DNA from: Methyloglobulus morosus KoM1
Lineage (GTDB): Bacteria > Pseudomonadota > Gammaproteobacteria > Methylococcales > Methylomonadaceae
Reading direction: 5' to 3'
NCBI RefSeq assembly: GCF_000496735.2
Contig: NZ_AYLO01000049.1
Coordinates: 1-44,521 of the forward strand
DNA length: 44,521 nt
Position 1 is the stretch's first letter; each line of letters opens with the position of its first letter. This document shows positions 36,983 through 44,521 of this stretch, piece after piece. The position numbers and the translations under genes are program-made. A model generated the notes under the pieces. The model made no database searches. It was not told the DNA's origin and worked only from the letters and a program-made list of their open reading frames with translations.

Positions 36983-38041
36983 CTATTGCCAACCCACGGC
37001 AACCGCTTGCTTTTGCGTCGGCTTATGATGGGAAGCTACCCTCAGCTTTTCGTCCCAATTGAAAATAACGGGATTGCCGGAGTCGATTGCTTCCATATAA
37101 GCCTTATTGCACAAACCATAAAACTCCGCCATCCGCCCCCGCCGCCAATCATAGGCCAAGTGCTTGAAGGAAGCCGAATGTAGGTTTCCGAATCCGTAAT
37201 ACCGTGAAAAGCCGTATTGCAATGGCGATACAAAGCCATCGGGTTCGATGACAAGCCCGCCAACGCAATCCGCCAATAAAGCATCATTGTCCGGCATCGA
37301 ATTGCTGGCATAAACCAAATCTGGATTAGCTTCCAAACTATGCCGGTTGGCAAAATCGACTTGAATGGTCAACTCATCTTTGAGTTGCTCCTGCAACGTC
37401 CCGGCTATCAAATAAGCATAAGCGGATTCAACACGGTCGGGCATATCTTCGGCTAAATTGCCGTTGGCAAAACCGCCTTCTTCCAAGGGATGGATTTGTA
37501 ATAATTTGGCACCTTGCTCCAGCGCAAAATTGACCACCCAATCCAGTTCATTCAGGTTGTATTGCGTGAGGGTAAAGATAAAGCCGAAATTAATCCCGGA
37601 TTGCCTGAGCAAATCCAGGTTGGCCGCCATTTTTGCAAAGGCCTTGTCGGAATTACGCATCCTGTCGTGCGCTTCGGGTACGCCGTCAAGGCTAATCGCA
37701 ATCGTGTCCACCACGTCTTTTAGCTGGCTTAGCCACTGTTCATTCAGCAACATCCCATTGCTGGCTATGGCCGTCCTAAGCCCAAGCCCTTTTGCATGTG
37801 CCAACAGCGTTGGCAACGGTTTGTACAATAAGGGTTCTCCACCGGAAACACTGACATAATCATAGCCTTCTGCCGCCATTTCAGTCAGAGTCCCGCAAAG
37901 CAGCGCAACGCTTAACGCGCTGCGCTCCCTGGGTGATGACGAAGAATAACAATGAAGGCAACTCAAGTTACACAAGCGGCTTGGATGTATCTGTATGACC
38001 CTGGTGTTCCCAGTCGACCTTAACTGTTGCTTCTTCTTCAT
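36983..38041 (-). CDS. Radical SAM peptide-modifying enzyme
   Basis: I place the start at the ATG at 38041 (352 residues) with RBS AAGGGG 8 bp upstream. The frame extends to a GTG at 38143 inside the precursor gene, which is unlikely. The [4Fe-4S]/SAM motif is CNLSCLHC (Cys24, 28, 31) and SGGEPL follows at 66-71. IASNGMLL and ISLDGVPEAHDRMR are typical of SPASM-type peptide maturases. The C-terminal part (DCVGGLVIEPDGFVSPL, GFGNLH) has the SPASM layout but only Cys259 and Cys311, so extra clusters are doubtful. The enzyme probably installs a C-C or ether cross-link in the precursor encoded 11 bp upstream. The chemistry is inferred. Confidence 0.88.
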   Translation of the reverse strand: MKKKQQLRSTGNTRVIQIHPSRLCNLSCLHCYSSSSPRERSALSVALLCGTLTEMAAEGYDYVSVSGGEPLLYKPLPTLLAHAKGLGLRTAIASNGMLLNEQWLSQLKDVVDTIAISLDGVPEAHDRMRNSDKAFAKMAANLDLLRQSGINFGFIFTLTQYNLNELDWVVNFALEQGAKLLQIHPLEEGGFANGNLAEDMPDRVESAYAYLIAGTLQEQLKDELTIQVDFANRHSLEANPDLVYASNSMPDNDALLADCVGGLVIEPDGFVSPLQYGFSRYYGFGNLHSASFKHLAYDWRRGRMAEFYGLCNKAYMEAIDSGNPVIFNWDEKLRVASHHKPTQKQAVAVGWQ

Positions 38042-38052
38042 GGCGTTACCCC

Positions 38053-38277
38053 TTAAAACGTTTTGACGTTTATGCTTGGTATGGTTGTGGCAGGATTTAT
38101 TGCACCGTAATTTAAGACTGCCGGTATCCCGCGTATCCACCACGATTGAAGGACTCCACCAGCACCGCCACTGGCTTCCAGCAGCTCTTCCACCTGTTGG
38201 AAGTCTTCTATTGAACGAACACCCGTTTTGCCACAGGTGAATTGCAGTTTTTCAGATCCTCTTTGTTTTTGGTTCAT
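38053..38277 (-). CDS. RiPP precursor peptide with double-glycine leader
   Basis: This is a 74-residue peptide beginning MNQKQRGSEKLQF. The ATG at 38277 has GGAG 8 bp upstream; an in-frame ATG at 38283 is too close to the same RBS. The leader includes SIEDFQQVEELLEASGG at residues 22-38, with Glu at -8 and Leu at -7 relative to the GG, as in C39-cleaved leaders. Cleavage there would release a 36-residue core starting AGGVLQSWWIRG, with a Trp pair and a hydrophobic Asn/Thr/Pro-rich tail. A second possible GG at 40-41 is less like the consensus. The radical SAM enzyme starts 11 bp downstream and its RBS overlaps this stop codon. WWIR is a plausible cross-link site because three-residue cyclophane enzymes attack Trp; that is speculation. 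Confidence 0.78.
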   Translation of the reverse strand: MNQKQRGSEKLQFTCGKTGVRSIEDFQQVEELLEASGGAGGVLQSWWIRGIPAVLNYGAINPATTIPSINVKTF

Positions 38278-38331
38278 GGTCATTTCTCCATAAAGATTGA
38301 ATACACAACGGCATGCGTGATTGCCTACCGT

Positions 38332-38368
38332 CCACGAATGAAAGAAATCAAATCCTTTGCACTCGTGG
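38332..38368 (-). promoter_or_regulatory. Leader hairpin upstream of the RiPP precursor
   Basis: On the transcribed strand the 9-bp arms CCACGAGTG and CATTCGTGG pair with one G-U. AAAG and CTTT extend the stem to 13 bp across one bulged base, leaving a 10-base loop. It lies 55 nt before the precursor ATG. No T-run follows, so it is more like an mRNA-stabilising or regulatory leader than a terminator. A TATTAT hexamer just upstream could be a -10 box. Confidence 0.5.
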
Positions 38369-38717
38369 AAAATAATACCGCCTGAATTGAATGATCTCTG
38401 TGAAAAAATATCTAGCCGACTAGTGCAAAAATACCGTCTACACCAGGTTTTGTTGAGGTATTGCCATGATGCCATGAATTTTGGCGTTTCTGGTCAAAAC
38501 GCCAAAGCCGGATGGATGCTAAGGTCGTCATGTAGATCAGTATCCCAATTAGAGACTATGGATACATATTCGGGGAAAGGCCTCTTTGGAGGCGGACGCT
38601 ATTGTTGCCCGATTTTTGGCTTATCGCTTAACAACATATAAGCAAAGTGGCGTATAAAAATCGCTGGAGGCCGGGATAAATCCGCTACCGATTTATTGGC
38701 TAACGACTGCCTACTAA
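38369..38717. other. Gene-free 349-bp gap
   Basis: It contains the likely RiPP operon promoter and the 3' flank of pyk. A weak dyad, ATAAATC/GATTTAT, lies at about 38676-38696. A 94-codon plus-strand frame from a TTG at 38357 is unsupported. Confidence 0.5.
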
Positions 38718-40172
38718 TTAGACCGTTAGAATAGTGATAGTGGGTGTATTCAACTTAATGTCCTGGTCAAATCCCCGCACCAAAATAATATTATCCCCTT
38801 CGACAGCCAATCCAGTCTTCAGGGCATGGTGGCGTGCCAATTTATTCGGATGGGTCAGGCCTGCATCTTCACAATAGACAGGTATAACTCCCCAGTAAAG
38901 ATTCATTCGTTGGCAAACCCTTTTATCGGCACTGATCGCTATCAGCGGGGCTTCCGGCCTTGCCGAACACAAGGTAATAACGGTCATTCCGGCTTTGGTA
39001 ATGCTGACGATAGCTTTTGCCTTCAGGTCAAAGCAAAGCTGGGCTGTTGCATCGGCGACGGCATGGCCGAACGGCAACATCTTTAACTCACTTTCACGCG
39101 ACACTGTTTTGCCAAAAATCGCTTGCCCCCGCATAAACGCTTCCGTTTGATTGATGATCCTTACCATCATCGCCACAGTTTCAACGGGAAATTTCCCTGC
39201 TGCCGTTTCGGCGGACAGCATCACCGCATCTGCCGCCCAATAAACCGCATTGGAAACATCCGTCGCTTCGGCACGCGTAGGCCTTGAACTTTCAATCATG
39301 GACTCTAGCATCTGCGTAGCGACGATGACCGGTTTATTCAATGCCCTTGCCCTTTTGATTAGCTGATGTTGGACAATCGGCACATCCTCCGGGTTTAGTT
39401 CGACCCCTAAATCACCGCGAGCAATCATAATGGCATCTGCGGCATTGATGATTTCCTCTCCGTTGGTTAATGCTTCAGGTTTTTCAAGTTTGGCGATGAT
39501 GTGGGTTTCGTAGCCATTTGAAGCAATTAATTGGCGAAGATCGGCAATGTCTTCGGCCTTTCTTACGAAGGAAAGCGCCAGATAATCCACCCCTAATGCC
39601 AAGGCAAACAAGGCATCCGCCCTGTCCTTTTCGGTCAATGACGGACAAGATACATGGACACCGGGAAGATTGATGCCCTTATTGTTTTTAAGCTCGCCGC
39701 CGTAGATGACTTCGCAAGTAACATCGGTGGTATTTTTGTCGATAACCTTGAGTTCCAATTTGCCATCGTCCAGCAGTATCCGGTCACCGGATTTTACGTC
39801 ATTGGCGAGATCGGCATACTGGCAGGGAATCAGGTTGTCCTCGCCCAGGACATCGCGCGTGGTTACCACCACTCGGTTGCCGGGTTTAAGTGTAATACTG
39901 CCGTTATTAAATCTTCCGGTTCTGATTTTGGGCCCGCAAAGGTCAGCCAATATAGTGATATGCTGGTTTAATGCGTTTGCTGACTCTCTAATCAGGTGAT
40001 AAATTTTGCGGTGACCCTCATGCTCGCCGTGCGACATATTCAACCTGAAGACATTGACACCGGCATCAATAAGGTCATGGATGACTTCAGCCGTATTTGA
40101 TGACGGCCCTAACGTAGCGATTATTTTAGTTTTACGACTCGATAGCGGAGGCAGATTGACGGTAATTGACAT
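38718..40172 (-). CDS. pyk: Pyruvate kinase
   Basis: This 484-residue enzyme makes pyruvate and ATP from phosphoenolpyruvate and ADP, the last step of glycolysis. Family motifs are clear: KTKIIATLGPSS near the N-terminus, VFRLNMSHGEHEGHR, LADLCGPKIRTGRF, IIAKLEKPEAL, the active-site MIARGDLGVELNPEDVPI, and SAETAAGKFPVETVAMM. Length fits bacterial enzymes. RBS AAGGAAG lies upstream of the ATG at 40172. It is flanked by unrelated genes and appears monocistronic. Whether it is the fructose-1,6-bisphosphate-activated or AMP-activated type cannot be told by eye. Confidence 0.97.
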   Translation of the reverse strand: MSITVNLPPLSSRKTKIIATLGPSSNTAEVIHDLIDAGVNVFRLNMSHGEHEGHRKIYHLIRESANALNQHITILADLCGPKIRTGRFNNGSITLKPGNRVVVTTRDVLGEDNLIPCQYADLANDVKSGDRILLDDGKLELKVIDKNTTDVTCEVIYGGELKNNKGINLPGVHVSCPSLTEKDRADALFALALGVDYLALSFVRKAEDIADLRQLIASNGYETHIIAKLEKPEALTNGEEIINAADAIMIARGDLGVELNPEDVPIVQHQLIKRARALNKPVIVATQMLESMIESSRPTRAEATDVSNAVYWAADAVMLSAETAAGKFPVETVAMMVRIINQTEAFMRGQAIFGKTVSRESELKMLPFGHAVADATAQLCFDLKAKAIVSITKAGMTVITLCSARPEAPLIAISADKRVCQRMNLYWGVIPVYCEDAGLTHPNKLARHHALKTGLAVEGDNIILVRGFDQDIKLNTPTITILTV

Positions 40173-40350
40173 GTGCGCTTCCTTCTTCTTGACCCGAATT
40201 ATTCCGGTTTAAACGACCGTTCCAATGACACATTGGGCGACAACCCGTACCGAAACGACAACCCTGAGCAACCCCGAAAAGGCTATGCGAAAAAAGTAGC
40301 CACTGCCATCAACGACTAGGTTTTTTAATCGAATGGCATACAGTTGACAT

Positions 40351-40387
40351 AAAAAAACCGCCATCATCCAAGACTCAGGCAGTTTTT
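40351..40387 (-). terminator. Rho-independent terminator after the cytochrome gene
   Basis: In transcript direction AAAAACTGCC pairs with GGCGGTTTTT (one T-G pair) around a 15-base loop, followed by a T-run. It lies 19-55 bp past the stop codon at 40406. Confidence 0.75.
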
Positions 40388-40405
40388 CGAGTTAAAAAGT
40401 TCTTC

Positions 40406-40744
40406 TTATTTGGTTTCGATGTACTTGTACAGCGCATCAATTGCCATTTCTTCGGTGTAACCGGCTTTAGTCACAGCCGCATTTTTCATGATTTCATCAA
40501 CTGCCTTAGGCATGGCGTTTCTGCCATTTTTAATGACTTCGCCGAATTTGGCCCTGTCCAAAGAACCCGCTTTAATGTTAGCCGTTAGCTGTGGATTTGA
40601 AGATATATCATGGCAAGTCCCGCAGCCACGACCAAATGCACGGTCATAAATCTTTTTGCCAATATCAGTCTGTTCGTCAGCGAATACCGCACCGCTCAGT
40701 GAAATTAACGCTGCACCTGCCAATGTTACTATAGTTGTTTTCAT
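40406..40744 (-). CDS. Small periplasmic c-type cytochrome
   Basis: This is a 112-residue protein with signal peptide MKTTIVTLAGAALISLSGAV and probable cleavage after VFA. The haem-binding motif is CGTCH with Cys41, Cys44 and His45. A likely distal Met lies in GRNAMPK. It is a single-haem class I cytochrome carrying electrons in the periplasm; the donor and acceptor are not evident. It stands alone, with a strong terminator downstream and a 398-bp gap upstream. Confidence 0.88.
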   Translation of the reverse strand: MKTTIVTLAGAALISLSGAVFADEQTDIGKKIYDRAFGRGCGTCHDISSNPQLTANIKAGSLDRAKFGEVIKNGRNAMPKAVDEIMKNAAVTKAGYTEEMAIDALYKYIETK

Positions 40745-41142
40745 GTTGACCTCTCTAGGTGGTTAAAAAAGAATCTGGACGTAAAATCCAATGACTCGAT
40801 TATTTGTTATTATCTAAGCGACTAAGGATAAGAAATAAAAGCCCATAATTCAAATATTTTATTACAAATTCCGCTTTTTATTTACTTTAGGCGCATTATG
40901 CACAACGTAGCGTGAACCCAAACTGAACACCGTTAACTTAGCCAAGTTACGTTGTTTTCTTGCTCAGGTAGTTTATGAATCTCGTATTAAGTCTTTCAAC
41001 AAGCTAAGCACCAATTGTAATATGTTGATTTTTTACTTTATTACCCCGTATAGCCGACATCAGCTTCATGGGGGATTCCCTAAATGCATAGCCATAGAGC
41101 CAAAAAATGACCAAGTATTTCTTACCGAAAAATTGCCAACAA
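40745..41142. other. Gap of 398 bp between ketosamine-kinase and cytochrome genes
   Basis: AT-rich and without an open gene. It must hold the cytochrome promoter; I cannot single out boxes with confidence. Confidence 0.5.
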
Positions 41143-42024
41143 CTACCTGACCTCAGCCAACAAACTGTCCATCATCATCTCAGCTTGTCGTAAATAACCG
41201 CTGCCAAACAAATTGAGATGGTTAAGGATGTGATATAGGTTATAAAGTTTTTTTCGTGTCGTATAACCTGGGTCAAGGGAATAAGTGTCGCGATAGGCCG
41301 TATAAAAATCTGGACTAAAACCACCAAATAATTCAGTCATGGCAAGATCGGCTTCTCGGTCACCGTAGTAACAGGCCGGATCAAAAATAACAGGATTGCC
41401 CTGACCATCTGTCGAAACATTTCCGCCCCATAAATCACCATGCAATAAAGCGGGGTGTGGACGGTATCCCTCAAAAAAATGCCCCAGCATTTCACAAAGC
41501 TTCGGGCCTAAGGTTTCCAATCGCCCTCGATACCCTTTTGCTGCCGCAAGACGCAATTGATGTTGGACTCGTTGGGTACGCCAAAATGTTATCCAATCAT
41601 CATTCTTATCGTTAGGCTGGGGCGTGCTGCCAATGGTATTGTTCCGATGCCATCCGAAAAAAGACTGAGGTTGTCGATGAAGTAAGGCCAATTGCTGGCC
41701 GAACAAGCGATCTGAATTTTTGTTGGCTGTTCCAAATTCGATGTATTCCAGTACCAAAAAAGCGTGTTCCGCTGACTGACCGTAAGCGACAAGTGCAGGT
41801 ATGCGTACCGTGCGCGTAGCCGCCAGTTCAGTCAACCCCGCCGCTTCGGCGGCAAACATAGCGATTGTCTCCGCTCGGTTTATTTTCACGAAATACGATT
41901 TGCCTGCACCTTGTAAGCAATACGCTGAATTGATGTCGCCGCCCGCCAGTGGGCGTACATTCAACAGTTTAAATGCTGAACCTGTCGCATTTTCGATTTG
42001 TTCTACTATAGGTTGCCAATTCAT
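41143..42024 (-). CDS. Fructosamine/ketosamine-3-kinase family protein
   Basis: The 293-residue protein has the fructosamine-kinase fold, related to aminoglycoside phosphotransferases. It shows LLNVRPLAGGDINSAYCLQG near the N-terminus, KSYFVKINRAE with the ATP-binding Lys, LLHGDLWGGNV as the catalytic loop, and VIFDPACYYGDREADLAMTE for the metal site. Family members phosphorylate sugar adducts on protein lysines so that these break down, repairing glycation. The bacterial substrate is uncertain. It is transcribed divergently from nagZ with about 110 bp between the starts. Confidence 0.9.
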   Translation of the reverse strand: MNWQPIVEQIENATGSAFKLLNVRPLAGGDINSAYCLQGAGKSYFVKINRAETIAMFAAEAAGLTELAATRTVRIPALVAYGQSAEHAFLVLEYIEFGTANKNSDRLFGQQLALLHRQPQSFFGWHRNNTIGSTPQPNDKNDDWITFWRTQRVQHQLRLAAAKGYRGRLETLGPKLCEMLGHFFEGYRPHPALLHGDLWGGNVSTDGQGNPVIFDPACYYGDREADLAMTELFGGFSPDFYTAYRDTYSLDPGYTTRKKLYNLYHILNHLNLFGSGYLRQAEMMMDSLLAEVR

Positions 42025-42133
42025 CCGTCAAAACCATGCCAACAATTATCTTTTAGCTGCAATCAAACAACAGATACATTAGTATAAGCGCACTGCATTT
42101 GGCAATTAATATCAGGATTAAAGCGCGGCAACT

Positions 42134-43153
42134 ATGATAACTGAGTATCCCATTGGCCCCGTCATGTTAGATGTGGCTGGTTTGGCACTGACCGCACATG
42201 AACAGGAAGTGATAAACCATCCTAACACGGGAGCAGTCATCCTCTTTGCCCGTAATTATCGCGATCCCGACCAAGTCACCCGACTCATCAAGGAAATCCG
42301 GAAAGCACGCAATGGGCAGATTTTGATTGCCGTAGACCAGGAAGGGGGACGGGTACAGCGCTTTCAAAATGGCTTTACCCGCTTGCCGCCTGCCTGCTGC
42401 TATGCTGATGCACCCGAATTGGCCGAAATATCCGGTTGGTTAATGGCAGCGGAGCTGTTGGCTGTCGATGTTGATTTTAGTTTTGCGCCTGTGTTGGATT
42501 TGGATTGCGATAACAGTCCAGCTATCGGAAGCCGTTCGTTTTCAATCGACCACAGGGTTGCAACGGCGTTAGCCAGTGCCTTCAGAAAAGGCATGAACAA
42601 AGCCGGCATGGCGGCAACGGGTAAGCACTACCCTGGACACGGCGCCGTATCGGTGGATTCGCATCACGAAACACCTTTCGACGCACGGGATTTGGAAACC
42701 CTACGCGCGAATGATTTGTTACCTTTTAAGGCATTAATCGACGAAGGCTTGGAAGCCGTGATGCCTGCCCATGTCGTATACAACAATATCGACCCCAATC
42801 CTGCCGGATTTTCCCCCTTTTGGATTCAGCACATTTTGCGGCAGGAATTGGGCTTTAAAGGCGTGGTATTTAGTGATGACTTGAATATGGAAGGCGCCGG
42901 ATTTGCCGGGGATTATCCTGAACGGGCAAGGCAAGCGCAAGACGCAGGCTGCGATATGCTGTTAATCTGCAATAATCCGAGTGCGGCTGAAAAAATCCTG
43001 GACGAATTACCCCTATTGAGAAACCCAAAAAGAGAAGAACGGCTTATAAAAATGAAAGGAAAACCGGCGATGAATTGGGGACAATTGCAAGACAGCCCAA
43101 AATGGCAAGAATCGGCACGACTAATCAATGAATTTATGGCGACGTATGCTTAA
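42134..43153 (+). CDS. nagZ: Beta-N-acetylhexosaminidase of cell-wall recycling
   Basis: This 339-residue cytosolic GH3 enzyme removes N-acetylglucosamine from anhydromuropeptides during peptidoglycan recycling. Motifs are LIAVDQEGGRVQRF, the catalytic-loop KHYPGHGAVSVDSHHETPF with the acid/base His-Asp pair, and GVVFSDDLNMEGAG with the nucleophile Asp. The length matches gammaproteobacterial NagZ. The next gene starts inside its 3' end (8-bp overlap from the preferred start), so nagZ, hpt and mtnP form one operon. Confidence 0.96.
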   Translation: MITEYPIGPVMLDVAGLALTAHEQEVINHPNTGAVILFARNYRDPDQVTRLIKEIRKARNGQILIAVDQEGGRVQRFQNGFTRLPPACCYADAPELAEISGWLMAAELLAVDVDFSFAPVLDLDCDNSPAIGSRSFSIDHRVATALASAFRKGMNKAGMAATGKHYPGHGAVSVDSHHETPFDARDLETLRANDLLPFKALIDEGLEAVMPAHVVYNNIDPNPAGFSPFWIQHILRQELGFKGVVFSDDLNMEGAGFAGDYPERARQAQDAGCDMLLICNNPSAAEKILDELPLLRNPKREERLIKMKGKPAMNWGQLQDSPKWQESARLINEFMATYA

Positions 43154-43691
43154 AGAAATTCAAACAGTCCAGGCAACAGCCGACTTAATCTACAGCGAAG
43201 CGCAAGTGGAAGCCGCACTTGACAGAATGGCATTGGCAATTAATAACGAATTGGCAGGAAGCAATCCATTGGTGCTCTGTGTCCTTAATGGCGGCATTGT
43301 AGTGGCAGGCAAGTTGCTGACTCGCCTAAAAATACCGCTCAACATCGATTCCATCAACGCTTCCCGCTATCAAAACCAGACCTCCGGCGGCACAATTGAA
43401 TGGGTACTAAAACCAGGAATGCCGCTTAGGGACCGGACATTACTCATCATCGATGACGTTTTAGACGAAGGCATTACCTTGGCAGCAATCAAGGCGTATT
43501 GCCTGGAACAAGGTGCAACTGCGGTCTATTGCGCTGTCCTGGTCGATAAATTGCTCGACCACGACAAGCCCATTCGCGCTGATTTTGTAGGCTTGCAGGT
43601 AGAAAACCGCTATTTGTTCGGTTATGGCATGGACTACAAAGGCTATTTGCGTAATGCGGCAGGCATTTACGCCTGTAAGGGGGATGCGTAA
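43146..43691 (+). CDS. hpt: Hypoxanthine-guanine phosphoribosyltransferase
   Basis: This purine-salvage enzyme joins hypoxanthine or guanine to PRPP. The PRPP-binding loop is LLIIDDVLDEGITLAAIKAY, and the N-terminal LCVLNGGIVVAGKLL supplies the PPi loop. I prefer the ATG at 43146 (181 residues, MLKEIQTVQATAD), overlapping nagZ by 8 bp; an ATG at 43128 would add six residues. It ends in TAATG, which gives a 1-nt overlap with mtnP. The hypoxanthine formed by the next enzyme is a substrate for this one, which explains the pairing. Confidence 0.92.
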   Translation: MLKEIQTVQATADLIYSEAQVEAALDRMALAINNELAGSNPLVLCVLNGGIVVAGKLLTRLKIPLNIDSINASRYQNQTSGGTIEWVLKPGMPLRDRTLLIIDDVLDEGITLAAIKAYCLEQGATAVYCAVLVDKLLDHDKPIRADFVGLQVENRYLFGYGMDYKGYLRNAAGIYACKGDA

Positions 43692-44434
43692 TGAGCCGTT
43701 TGGCAATCATTGGCGGCACGGGGTTGTCGCAGCTTGCGGATTTAAAAATCATCAAAAGCGATTCGCTTTCCACGCCTTATGGCGCACCGTCGGCAGACTT
43801 TATCACCGGAGAACTGAGCGGCAAAGAAGTCATTTTTCTTGCCCGACACGGCAATCCGCATTCTATTGCCCCGCATAAAATCAATTACTGCGCCAATATC
43901 TGGGGGCTAAAACAACTGGGTGTGGATAACATCATTGCCGTTGCCGCAGTCGGCGGTATTACGCCTGAAATGATACCCGCCCACATCGTCATCCCCGATC
44001 AAATTATCGACTACAGCTATGGGCGGAAACACACTTTTTTTGAGGGTCAAGGTGATCCTGTAACGCATATCGATTTTAGTTATCCCTATAGCCAGACTTT
44101 GCGCGCTCGCTTGATCCATGCAGCTAAGCAAGCGGGTGTTTCGATTAGCCCCATCGGCACTTACGGTTGCACCCAAGGCCCCAGACTGGAAACAGCGGCG
44201 GAAATCAAGCGGATGGAACAGGACGGCTGCGACTTGGTCGGGATGACCGGAATGCCTGAAGCGGCGTTGGCGAAAGAGTTGGCTATCAATTACGCAACAG
44301 TCAGCGTAGTCGCCAACTGGGCAGCCGGCAAAACCGAAGGTGAAATTACCCTGTCGGAAATCGAACAAAACCTGCATAAAGGCATGGCGAATGCCGCTGA
44401 ATTGTTAAAGGCTTTTGTTGGACGAAGCCGCTAA
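43691..44434 (+). CDS. mtnP: S-methyl-5'-thioinosine phosphorylase
   Basis: This 247-residue enzyme is of the MTA/purine-nucleoside phosphorylase family. Motifs are IIGGTGLSQLADL at the N-terminus, FLARHGNPHSIAPHKINYCA at the phosphate/ribose site, TQGPRLETAAEIKRM, and VGMTGMPEAALAKEL at the base site. In gammaproteobacteria this group, often next to nagZ, splits methylthioinosine to hypoxanthine and methylthioribose-1-phosphate. Placement directly after an HGPRT gene fits that specificity, but MTA phosphorylase activity cannot be excluded by eye. Its start overlaps the stop codon of hpt. The remaining 87 bp to the window end show nothing. Confidence 0.92.
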   Translation: MSRLAIIGGTGLSQLADLKIIKSDSLSTPYGAPSADFITGELSGKEVIFLARHGNPHSIAPHKINYCANIWGLKQLGVDNIIAVAAVGGITPEMIPAHIVIPDQIIDYSYGRKHTFFEGQGDPVTHIDFSYPYSQTLRARLIHAAKQAGVSISPIGTYGCTQGPRLETAAEIKRMEQDGCDLVGMTGMPEAALAKELAINYATVSVVANWAAGKTEGEITLSEIEQNLHKGMANAAELLKAFVGRSR

Positions 44435-44521
44435 CGCGGAGAAAAGCGCCGCCGCCTGATTAATCGATAAAATGTAACCTAAAGCCCTAAATCACAATGG
44501 GGCCCTCAACAACGAATCATG

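Noticed and set aside
38042-38143. N-terminal extension of the radical SAM enzyme from a GTG
   Set aside because: It overlaps the precursor gene. The ATG at 38041 has a good RBS.
38357-38641. Possible 94-residue plus-strand protein opposite the RiPP leader
   Set aside because: TTG start, overlaps the leader hairpin, low-complexity end, no family features.
1-44521. tRNA, rRNA or CRISPR array
   Set aside because: I looked for cloverleaf-like segments, rRNA signatures and regularly spaced short repeats; the only regular repeats are coding (WD40 and cadherin modules).

Overview
The window looks like chromosomal DNA of a gammaproteobacterium of about 45% GC. The right-hand housekeeping block (pyk, a small cytochrome c, a fructosamine-kinase-like gene, then nagZ-hpt-mtnP) has a gammaproteobacterial gene order. 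A methanotroph of the order Methylococcales is my best guess from overall gene content, but nothing in the window proves it.

Region A (1-12014, all minus strand) looks like a giant-protein export locus. A tight operon encodes an HDOD protein, a GAF-HlyD hybrid, a PqqD-M50-HlyD hybrid membrane protein and a short SecA-like ATPase. A periplasmic adaptor gene follows, and then a giant repeat protein that leaves the window at base 1. The giant protein has no ordinary signal peptide. It starts with a LEPR-XLL-like motif, followed by a DUF4347 domain, a LamG-like domain and cadherin/Ig-like modules. I propose that the SecA-like, M50 and adaptor proteins form a dedicated export route for it.

Region B (12.2-25.1 kb, minus strand) is an accessory conflict or defence island. 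It holds a TPR-S (TRAFs-binding-like) protein with an N-terminal deoxyribosyltransferase/TIR-like domain, a patatin lipase, a SLOG protein, a SLATT two-TM protein, a GH19 muramidase/chitinase-like enzyme, a DUF1176-like secreted protein, a TPR-S-patatin-membrane fusion and an 842-residue protein I do not recognise. An insertion-sequence remnant and an apparent Hcp (type VI secretion) remnant mark it as a turnover zone.

Region C (25.4-32.8 kb, plus strand) holds a two-gene operon: a SIR2-like-TIR protein, then a STAND NTPase with 14 regular WD40 repeats. A PhoD-like phosphatase without a signal peptide follows.

Region D (33.3-38.4 kb, minus strand) is a compact ribosomal-peptide (RiPP) cluster. 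A 74-residue precursor with a double-glycine leader is followed by a radical SAM enzyme, a C39-peptidase ABC exporter and an HlyD adaptor. The precursor gene sits behind a strong leader hairpin.

Region E (38.7-44.4 kb) is ordinary metabolism: pyruvate kinase, cytochrome c and ketosamine kinase on the minus strand, then nagZ, hpt and mtnP overlapping on the plus strand. No tRNA, rRNA or CRISPR array was seen.
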